Below, piece after piece: positions 34,077-43,263 of a stretch of DNA of 64,000 nt. This stretch comes from Clitoria ternatea. Lineage: Eukaryota; Streptophyta; Magnoliopsida; Fabales; Fabaceae. Each line of letters starts with the position of its first letter. Within the stretch, counting starts at the first letter, position 1. The notes under the pieces are model-generated. The model saw only the letters and a list, made by a program, of their open reading frames with translations, did not search any database and was not told the origin of the DNA. The stretch is taken from the NCBI GenBank assembly GCA_037962975.1, contig CM075669.1, positions 116,328,501-116,392,500 of the forward strand, written 5' to 3'. The position numbers and the translations under genes are program-made.

Positions 34077-35275
34077 TTGTGGTTAGCTGTTGCATTTATG
34101 GTTTTTGTAGTTGCTTTAGAAAGTGAAAAGTTACAGGTGATGGATCTTGATGACACCTTAGCAGAGTTTCTTCAATATTCACAAACATTATGCATGAACC
34201 ATGTCGAGAAGGTACAACCAATTGAGGAGGATCCATCGGAGTTAGAAAGGATTTTAATTCAATTTATAAAAGTCACTCAAACTGGCCTCCAAAATTTTGA
34301 TAATTCAATCATGAATATTCAGAAGCAAGTGGATTTTTAATTGGCCGAAGAACAAAGAAATACAAAGGTTGTATGGAGAGAAGACTAATATGAAGAGCCA
34401 TGGGATGATGATGCTGGTCTAGCTGAGGAAACCAAGTTTGGGGAAGAAGAAGACCAGCTAGAAAACATTGGGATGGATGAACCTGAACTTGAAATTGATG
34501 TAGAAACAAAAGAAGAAAAAGAAAATGAGGAAGTTCAAGGATATTTGATGGAAAAAGAGTCAATTGAAGCATGCGAAGAGGAAAGCTATAGAGATTATAC
34601 ATCAGAAGTGGAAGATGATAGTATATCTAGTGAAGCATTCTTCGATGATTGGAATGAAGAAGATTGGTCTGAAGAAGAACGAGAGCAAAAGTTGTCATTG
34701 AATAATTTCTTTGATGATGCAAGTGTTGCAGGAGTGCAAATTGAACAAATGACAACAGAAGCCATTGAGGAACCTGAGAATCAAGTAGACACTATTGTTG
34801 AGCAAGAAGTGATAGAAGAGGTAGAGGTTTCAGCTGAGATGGAAACCACATCTTGGCAACATAATAATGATACTGAAATTTTGTTAGAGCCAAGTGTGAA
34901 TGTAGGGAAAGAAGTAGAGGTTCATGCACAAGAAGAGTTAACATGTTTAGATGTTAAGAATACAAAAGAAAAAGAAACTCAGCCATGTCATGAGGAGCGT
35001 TTGCTAGTGATGACTACGGTAGCTATGGAAATTACAAGGAAACGCAAATTCTCAAGTCAAGAAGAACATTGCTTGTGGCACAAAAAAAGGGACATAACAT
35101 AAAACAGAAAAAGAAAAAAAGTGAAGGAAAGAAAAAGAAAAAAAAGCGGAAAGTTTGGAAAAAGAAAGATTGGAGGAAAGTTATGTTGAGCATTAGCCTC
35201 AAACATAACAAGGAAAAACTAGGAGTAAAAAGACCAAGAGTGTATGGTCATAAGCAATGGGATCCTGGAGGATGA
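34077..35275 (+). pseudogene. Acidic-then-basic ORF of element D, unknown function
   Basis: I do not recognise a family with certainty. The first part (LERILIQFIKVTQTGLQNFD, then QKQVDFLAEEQR) resembles the coiled segment near the C-terminus of Athila-type gag, as in element C (LEDTLEKFIQTFLASQ). It is followed by some 200 residues rich in Glu and Asp, and then, in the -1 frame, by a lysine-rich tail (35069-35275) ending in HKQWDPGG. TAA codons at 34338-34340 and 34386-34388 interrupt the first frame. The acidic frame closes at 35102, and the basic frame overlaps it across an A7 run (35082-35088). The start is uncertain: an internal ATG at 34140 is equally possible. It is probably a decayed gag-derived protein. 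Confidence 0.6.
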
Positions 35276-37779
35276 GCTTATTTTGTTTTTCTTGTACATA
35301 AATAAAGTAGTGAGAGAAGTTTTGAAAAAAAAGAAAAAAGAGAAAAAATAGAATTTAAAAAAGGAGAAAAAAAAAAGAAAAAAAGGAAGAGAAAAAAGAA
35401 AAGACTGAATAGCATGAAGAAATTAGAATCAGGCCCCTGGCGCTCAAGTGAGTCCATTGCATGCTTAAGCGTGGACAAAAATATTCCCTCGCGCTTGAGC
35501 GAACTCCTGCGCGCTTGAGCGAGCTCGAGCAGTGTTTGATCGTCATCCATGGGAATGGCTCGCGCTTGAGCGAGGACTATACGCGCTTAAGCAAGATCGT
35601 GAAGTGTAGGTCCTGATGTGCCATGCGCTTGAGGGTGACCTTCCCCTGTCCCTCAGGCTTGAGCATGCTCGGGTTCACGCTTAAGCATGACCCTTCACGC
35701 TGGCCACTTAAACTTGGAGAATGTCCTGGCTCTTGAGCGTGATTCTTTAACGCTTTAAGCGTGATGTCCCTAAACTGCTCACGCTTGAGCGTGACCAAGC
35801 GTGATCTTTCCTGTATGTCTTGCGCTCGAGCGTGACCATTTCATGCTTAAGTGTGATCGTGCGTGCACCAAACCTGTCACTATGTTATGCCTCGCGCTTG
35901 AGCATATTAGTGCACGCTTAAGTGTGCTCAGGTTTGAAACAGATTGGAAGCTTGATATTCCAAGCTTGTCGCTTAAGCGAATGATGGTACGCTTGAAGCG
36001 TGATTCATATATGTTACCACTTGTGTTCTTTAATATGGGCGTATGTACGCCAAAGATCCAGTGTACCTACGCGTACCCATGACTCATACCCTTGTACGTT
36101 AGAAGCTCTGGCTCTTGAAAAAGAAATAAAAAAGCATATTCTTTGGATTCCATTGAAAGGTAACATCTCTTTCATTCCTTAATATCAGTTAATATCTAGA
36201 ATTATTTCATTCCATCATTTTTAAATTTAATGCATCCATTATGTCCATTCATCTCACATGTTCAGTTGTGTTATAATAACTTTATGTCAATGTCCTTTCT
36301 TGAACAATATATTTCCTTTTCCGCTGTAATGAAATTTTATTTCTATGTTAAGTTATTTGTTGCTATTTCTTTTTTGATTTGTATTATCTAAATTCGTGCA
36401 CACGGCTGCTCACTAATTCCTTGCCATATATGTAAGAAAGGAAGTAATCTATCCCTTACTCTCATTAACTTATGAAAGGTATTAACCGTATTTAATTTAG
36501 AAGTTATCTTAATTATTTAAAGTTTGCTGATTCTTAAGTATCCATTGGATAAATTAATTGATTTACATTACTTAATTCATGATTCCGTTCCATAATTATT
36601 TTTATCCTTAATTATTTATATCGTCACCATGCTAGTTAGCAATCTGAATTTATGATCTTGCATTAAGTTTGGGGACATGATTGACTGATTACCTATAATT
36701 TATTAGCTTTTGAGCCTTTATTAATTCTTTTCCGAGTGTGTCTGCATTATTGTTAGTGAGACAGAATTTGCTTTAGTGCTTGCTAAATGATTATATGTTT
36801 GCCAATTGGAAATGATGAAGGCCTTCTTTTGGAAATTAGCCAAGGCCAAATTTAACCATCCATATTATTAATTATCCTTTGGCCTAACAATTATATTTTG
36901 AGCTTGAGACCCTTTTATTCTAATTATGTACCTAAGTTTACAAGCCTATTTATTTGAGAAAAACCAAGTGAATTACCCATGGATGTTCCACTGATGGACT
37001 GCTGAGTCTTATCTTATTGCTAGGGACTAGCAAGTTCTAAGTTTGGGGATGAAGAGTGTGCCTAACAACAATTAAAGGACATACTCTGACCTTAATTATA
37101 GATGAGGATTTTGAGAAATGAAAGGAAGAACAACAAAAGCAAAAGAAAGTGAAAAATCAGTAAAGCAATTCCTATATAGAAGAAAAATGGTATTGAAAAA
37201 AAATTGAAAGAAAGAGAAGAAAGAAAGAAAGAAAGAGTCCAAAGGACTGAAAGAGAAGAAGATGCAAAGCACCACAAGTAGTTGAGTTATCCTTCATCTG
37301 AAAAAAAATATAATGAAAGCAAAAGAGCTAGTTAATAAAGGCATTTAAGTTAAGATTGAGGCAAGGCATCAGTAGGCACATCTTTTAACCCAACATTGAC
37401 TAGAAAAACAAAAATAGAGCTTGTAGCCTAACCCCATTACAAGCTTAAAAAGCCCTTACTGATCTAATTGTGCCAGCATATGTCATGATGGTTAGAACTG
37501 TTGCAAGCCTATGTTGATCTGATAATTATGCAGGTGATGAGTGCATACAATTGAACCTATACATTGAGAGAAGAGTGAAACACTAAACCATGTGAGGAAA
37601 GCATCACCAACTTGTTCCCAAGGGAAGTGTGAGTAATTATATTTTCAGTAGATGCAAAAAGAAAGCATGAAGGATATTCAATAATTATGCTATGAATTAA
37701 GCTAAGGAAAGGTTGATTGTCTTGAGTGAGTGCAATTGATTTAATTAATGTGAGTCCTTGCTTGAGGACAAGCAAGTTT
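35276..37779 (+). other. Non-coding 3' half of D with CTTGAG motif cluster
   Basis: 35276-35410 is purine-rich. 35430-36010 is packed with CGCTTGAGC and CGCTTAAGC dyads in both orientations. 36030-36080 has GGCGTATGTACGCC-type palindromes. 36180-37779 is AT-rich without any coding signal that I see, but contains AAGTTTGGGGA at 36666 and 37038, copies of the phrase that forms the polypurine tract. A purine-rich block lies at 37110-37270. The Phe-rich and Leu-rich frames here are chance readings. Confidence 0.7.
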
Positions 37780-37793
37780 TAAGTTTGGGGATG
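37780..37793 (+). promoter_or_regulatory. Polypurine tract of D
   Basis: AAGTTTGGGGATG directly precedes the TGATAAGT start of the 3' LTR. Upstream, TTGAGGACAAGCAA is also found before the polypurine tract of C, a context I associate with Athila/Tat elements. Confidence 0.82.
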
Positions 37794-39516
37794 TGATAAG
37801 TCTTGAAAAGACTTAATAATTTCATCTTTAATTTAACTTAATCCATTAAATATTGTTTAGTTTGGCATTGTTATTTAATAAATTGTCAATAATTCTTGTT
37901 TTAGTTATTTAATTCAAAAGTGTTTAAATTGTGCAAGAAAATGGTTAAAAAGATAAGTATATAAGGAATTATGTGTATTGAGAGATTTATTAATTCAGCG
38001 TACATACGCTAGAAAGCCAGCATACATACGCTAGGCATTTATCTGTTTGCATGTTGCAGGATCAGATGCAGGACATCCAGCGTACATACGCTGGAATCCC
38101 AGCGTATGTATGCGCACAAACAGAACCTAAAAAGAGAAGCTTCAAGCTCAAGCGTGAAAGCTTCAAGCTCAAGCATGAAAGCATCAAGCTCAAGCGTGAA
38201 AGCTCCAAGCTCAAGCGTGAAACCACAATGCAATTCACGTAAATGTCACAGCATGATTAAAACTTCAATCACGCTCAAGCGCCTATGTACCACGCTTAAG
38301 CGTGAAGTTGTCCTACACATGTAAAGACTATTCAAAGGGATGTTCAAGCGCAGCAAGTCACGCTTAAGCGTGAAGACATCCTGTATGCATCCAAAGGAAA
38401 GGATTCAAGTTCAGCTTTGTAATTTACCATGCAGTTACGTGAGCATGCAGCAAGCAAGTATCAAATTATATTTCAAGAGTTAAGCAACTATGTCACGTGA
38501 GATTATTGGCACAAACTGCAATAGTGACCTTTAGTTATGTATCAGTTACTATTTATTTTGTATTTTAGTAACTTAAGTATTGTATGTAATTAGTTTAGTT
38601 ATTTAATTATTAATTAGTTTCTGTTGTAATTAATTAGAGTTAGTTAGTTAGTTTAAGTTATCTATATATACTTATAAATACTTTGTAAAAAGAGGAGGAT
38701 AGGACACACAGAAGCAAGAATACGATTCATTTTCTTATTTTCTAATCTCTCTCTAATCCTTTTCTCTCTCTAAATTCTCGCATCCATATCTCTCCATGTT
38801 CCTTCATCTGAATCCATTTCCATGGGTTTCTAAACCCCTAGGGGTGAGATTGCTGAAGCTTCCGATGGAATGTTAAAGCTGTATTGAGGAAATTATCTTC
38901 TGAAGTAAGGGGAGAACAAGCTGAGAAGTGGATCTACTCTGCTGAATTGATAAATTCAGATCCAAATGAAGAATCTCACCAGTGAGGAATCATGGTTGAG
39001 GCTTAGGTAACTTCTAGCTTCCTAACTAATTCAGGCCTAGTAATTAGGTGAATAGTTAGGGTTCAACCCCCAATTTCACATTAGCTTTCTCTGTCACAGA
39101 ACACTTAAGGGATTAGGGTTTAATGCTTAGGAATTAATGTTAGTCACCTAAGGGATTAGGGATTAACCATCTGTGAATTGTCCTCTTGCATCTGAAGCTT
39201 AATTGAACCTCGATTGCATGTTCCCTGATGAAGTTATACACTAAAGTAATCCTAACCTATCTTCCATTAATCACATTTCATCTTTTCTATTGTTTCTCAA
39301 AATACAAAAACATAGAAAGTATAAAATAACAAAAACAGAAGGAATTTTATCTACTTGTGTTAGTTCAGCTTGTGCTAGTCCAAGATTGCGGTATTTACCT
39401 CAATCCCTATGGGACGATCAAATGTATTACAAATTTAACGATTGGTGCGCTTGCCAAAAGAATATAAATCCTCCGAGAGCTACACACCAAGTTAATGGCT
39501 TAGGATTTATGCATCA
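37794..39516 (+). repeat. 3' LTR of element D
   Basis: 1723 bp, TG...CA. It is about 50 bp longer than the 5' copy, mainly from an extra AGCGTACATACGCTGG unit near 38079-38118. The 21-bp repeat is better preserved here: four units at about 38138-38222, each with CAAGCTCAAGCGTGAA or a close variant. Confidence 0.93.
38138..38222 (+). repeat. 21-bp tandem repeat in the LTR of D (four units)
   Basis: The unit core CAAGCTCAAGCGTGAA recurs every 21 bp. In the sense of each element it is the same unit as the 21-bp repeat in the LTRs of C (48178-48305 and 53713-53838). Confidence 0.88.
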
Positions 39517-40048
39517 ATGAGAGGGGTATGGGAGATGGTATTTATAGAGTTTTAGAAGTGGGAATTAGGGTTTAGGATTGGTTGCGCCAAGCTGCACACG
39601 GGTTGAGCATTAAAATCTGTAATCCTGGTGACTCCGTAATCCATTACGGGTCGGGGCGTAATCAATTACACTTCTGAAGAATTTGAAATGTCAGGCGTAA
39701 TAGTCGATTAGACCATGAGTGTAATCGATTAGAACAAGATTGGATTTTTCACACAAACTCAGTAATCGATTAGTGTGTGGCTATAATCGATTACATGGAT
39801 AACAGAATGCCCATAATCGATTATACATAGATATGTAATCGATTATGTACAACACAAAAAGCCCATAATCGATTATACAGAGATATGTAATCGATTATGT
39901 ACAACACAGAAAGTCCCTAATCGATTATATTGTGTATATAATCGATTATAGTATGCCCAGAAATGCACAAACACATGTTTAGTTAAAAAGTATATAATTT
40001 TCTCCCTATTTTAGCATCTTAACATGTATATTTGCTAATTTTGGTTTC
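39517..40048 (-). promoter_or_regulatory. Copia LTR-like block with TATA and TAATCGATTA motifs (left copy)
   Basis: Homologous to 42645-43260. The minus strand has TATAAATACC at 39546-39537 as a TATA candidate. From about 39640 to 39955 the palindromic decamer TAATCGATTA or a close variant recurs about ten times, often in facing pairs roughly 20 bp apart. Confidence 0.7.
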
Positions 40049-42226
40049 TCAAAGACAATTTTTAACATCCAAAATTCCTAATTCTCTTCTTATGTTAATG
40101 AATTGTTCTTTTGCAAGGGGTTTGGTGAATATATCAGCTAATTGATTAGTTGTTTCAACATATTCAAGCATACAATCACCTTTCAATACATGATCTCTAA
40201 TGAAATGATGTCTTATTTCTATATGCTTGGTCCTTGAATGCATGACAGGATTCTTAGATATATTAATGGCACTAGTATTATCATATTTAAGAGGCACATG
40301 GTCTAAAATAACACCAAAATCTTGAAGTTCTTGTTTCATCTAAAAAGTTTGAGCACAACAACTCCCAGCAGCAATATACTCTGCCTCAGTTGTTGATAAT
40401 GCCATGCTAACTTTCTTCTTGCTATGCCATGAAACAAGTGAGCTACCAAGCAAGTGACAAGTTCCACTTGTTCTCTTTCTATCAAGTTTACATCCTGTAA
40501 AATCAGAGTCAGAATATCCTACAAGAATACATTCAGCACCTTTAGGATACCACCTTTAGAATACATTCATTATACATTTTACAGCAGTTAACTGTGATTC
40601 TTTTAGACATGCTTGATAACTTGCACACATACACACAGCAAACATGATATCTGGTCTACTAGTGGTTAAGTACAGTAAGGATCCAATCATACCTCGATAT
40701 TTTGTAAGTTCTACATCCTTACCTTTCTTATCCTTGTCCAAATAACATGAAGTGCTCATGGGTGTGACAATTTCATTTGCTTTGTCCATGTTGAACTTTT
40801 TGAGCAACTCTTTGCAATATTTGGATTGGCTTATGAAGGCTCCTTCTCTAGTTTGCTTGATTTGCAATCTGAGGAAGAATATGAGTTCTTCAATCATGGA
40901 CATCTCAAATTCATTCTGCATTATCTTAACAAACTCTTTGCAAAGCAACTCATTAGTGGCACCAAAAGTGATATCATCCACATAAACTTGTACTAAAAGT
41001 ATGTCATTCTTTTTGTGTTTAATGAACAATGTTGTATCAAATTTTCCTCTTTCAAAATTGTTTTCTAAAAGGAATTTGCTCAATCTCTCATACCAAGCTC
41101 TTGGAGCTTGTTTTAAACCGTACAAAGCTTTTCTTAGTTTGAAAACATGGTTTGAAAATTGATAGTTTTCAAAACCAGGTGGTTGATTAACATATACTTC
41201 TTCTTGAATGTATCCATTTAAGAAGGCACTTTTGACATCTAATTAATACAACTTGAAATCCTTACAACATGCAAAAGCTAGTAATAGCCTAGCTTCTAAC
41301 CTAGCTACAGGAGCATACATTTCTTCGTAGTCGATTCCTTCTTCTTGATTATATCCCTTAGCAACTAGCCTAGCTTTCTTTCTAGTGATTATTCCATTTT
41401 CATCAAGCTTGTTCCTAAATACCCATTTGGTTCCTATTATTTGATGGCCATTTGGTTTTGGCACAAGTTCCTAAACTTCATTTCTTTCAAATTGATTCAA
41501 TTTGTCTTGCATGGCCAACATCCAATGTTCATCAATAATAGCTTTATCAATGGTTTTAGGCTCAATTTGTGAAACAAATGCTAACTGATTACAAGTATTA
41601 AGTGTGCATCGAGTACTTACACCCTTAGTGATATCACCTATAATGTTGTCCATAGGATGATGTTTTGATGTGATCTACCCTTTTTGAGAACTTCGTTGTT
41701 GTTGTTCATTTTGAGAAGCTACTTCATTATTCATTCCTTCTTCTTTATTGTTTTATAGGGTCATCTCTTGGAGTGTACCTACAAGATCATCAACATCTTT
41801 CTTTCTCGGGGAATTATGGCTATTTTCATCAAATTTCACATGAATAGACTCTTCAATAGTGTTTGTTTGTTTGTTAAAGACTCGATAAGATTTACTAGAT
41901 AATGAATATCCAAGAAAAGTTGCCTTATCAAATTTTACATCAAACTTTCCTAGATTATCCTTAAAATTGTTAAGCATAAAGCATTTGCATCCAAATACAT
42001 GAAAGTAAGATATACTTGGTTTTCTACCTTTGTAAAGTAGATAGAGGGTTTTCTTCAAAATAGGCCTAATTAAACATCTATTCATAACATGACAAGCTGT
42101 ATTTACCGCATCGGCTCAAAAATGTTTAGCAATATTGTTTTCATTCAACATAGTTCTAGCAAGCTCCGCCAAAGATCTATTTTTCCTTTCAACAACTTTA
42201 TTTTGTTGTGGAGTTCTAGGAGCTGA
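40049..42226 (-). pseudogene. Copia F second pol copy: integrase end, RT, RNase H
   Basis: A single frame through 42085, 41653, 41464, 41125 and 40339. It starts abruptly in the integrase core (ERK, then MNRCLIRPILKK), then FHVFGCKCF and LGYS, RT with IIGTKWVFRNKLDENG, ARLVAKGYNQEEGIDY, MYGLKQAPRAWYERL and catalytic YVDD near 40975, and RNase H ending in SRTKHIEIRHHFIRDH and LADIFTKPLAKEQ. Stops include 41753-41755, 41471-41473, 41243-41245, one near 40556 with a short deletion, and one at about 40340. Gag, protease and the integrase start are missing, removed at the 42226/42231 junction. Confidence 0.88.
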
Positions 42227-42230
42227 AATC

Positions 42231-42644
42231 CTACTCATCTTCTGGATATCCACCAACAAAGTCAGCATTTATAAGAGGGAGGATACTGATCTTAGAAAGT
42301 TGCTCATTAGTGATTTTTAGAGTCATATTCTTGACTCTTGCTTCAAGGTTCCCATCTACCAATCTTAGATTGCAGAAGAAAACTCTAACCAGCTCTGGAT
42401 AGTAGAATTCTTCTTTGAGGGAGAGGAAAGGAATGAGGTTGTAGTGGTTGAGATGTTGAGTAAAGGAGAAGCTAGGATGGTTAAAGAGGTCAGCATTAAT
42501 GTAGTGAGGTGCTATAATATCTTTCTCAGAAAATTTCTTAATGAAATTATGCAGGTCTTTAGAGAAGAACCTGGACAAATCAAGGGGATTGTTGGTTTGA
42601 GCAACTGAGGACCTAGCTCTCTTGACGTTCCTAGAGAAAGACAT
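42231..42644 (-). CDS. Copia-associated ORF with plant transposon-protein-like domain
   Basis: A 137-codon open frame starting MSFSRNVKRARS. It has a basic N-terminus, then SRFFSKDLHNFIKKFSE and YYPELVRVFFCNLRLVDGN, followed by VKNMTLKITNEQL. This pattern recalls the putative plant transposon protein domain found beside many plant retroelements (recognised from memory, moderate confidence); its function is unknown. It ends where the sequence joins a copia integrase fragment, so the C-terminus is probably missing. A TATA candidate lies about 90 bp upstream, and a truncated second copy lies at 32106-32038. Confidence 0.55.
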   Translation of the reverse strand: MSFSRNVKRARSSVAQTNNPLDLSRFFSKDLHNFIKKFSEKDIIAPHYINADLFNHPSFSFTQHLNHYNLIPFLSLKEEFYYPELVRVFFCNLRLVDGNLEARVKNMTLKITNEQLSKISILPLINADFVGGYPEDE

Positions 42645-43260
42645 GATGAAGAGAAGAGGTTGAGAGAATTTGAAGGTTGAGAGGTTTTAGGAGAAAAGAC
42701 TGTGATGTGAGATGAGGAGAGTGAGAGAAGGGTTTATATAGGGTTTAGAGGGGGTTTAGATGGGAGATATAGGATTGATGGAGGGTTAGGATTGATTTGG
42801 AGTGAGATTCACTCGGATTGATCATTAAATATAGTGATCCTGGTGCTCCGTAATCGATTATGAGTTGAGGTGTAATCGATTACACCCCTTAAGAATTTGA
42901 AATGACAGGCCTACTAATCGATTATTCCAAGTGGGTAATCGATTAAGGAAGGGTAACAATCGATTACATGGAAGACAGAACGTCCATAATCAATTATATA
43001 AAGATATGTAATCGATTATGCACAACACAGAAGCTTCATAATCAATTATTTTGAAGGATGTAATCGATTACGCATAAGACAGAGAGCCTCTAATCAATTG
43101 TATTGGGTATAATAATCGATTATCCCCTGCTTAGAGTTGCAAAAACACTAGTTTATAAATAATTAGTGCAAATGACTTAACTTTCATAGATTCAAGAGTG
43201 TTTATTTTATTAATCAATCATTGTTCATCACAGAAATCAGCAAGAGTCATCAATCAAGAT
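42645..43260 (-). promoter_or_regulatory. Copia LTR-like block with TATA box and TAATCGATTA motifs (right copy)
   Basis: Lies between the end of one pol copy and the start of the ORF at 42644. The minus strand reads TATATAAACC at 42740-42731, a strong TATA candidate. TAATCGATTA palindromes and variants recur between about 42850 and 43130. The empty target of element D (ATGAG) is at 42712-42716. Confidence 0.7.
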
Positions 43261-43263
43261 TTT

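Larger units (their letters stand above)
32181..39516 (+). mobile_element. Element D: non-autonomous LTR element with an acidic ORF
   Basis: LTRs at 32181-33852 and 37794-39516, a tRNA-Asp-like primer site, a polypurine tract and a single degenerate ORF, with no protease, RT or integrase. The duplication is ATAAG (32176-32180) against ATGAG (39517-39521), with one mismatch. The homologous unoccupied site at 42712-42716 reads ATGAG, which supports the boundaries. Start TGATAAGT, primer site and the TTGAGGACAAGCAA stretch before the polypurine tract all resemble element C, so it is probably mobilised by Athila/Tat-type enzymes. Confidence 0.9.

Noticed and set aside
35278..35550. Phe-rich hydrophobic frame that could pass for membrane segments
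   Set aside because: Antisense to a purine-rich stretch in D. Low complexity explains the hydrophobicity.
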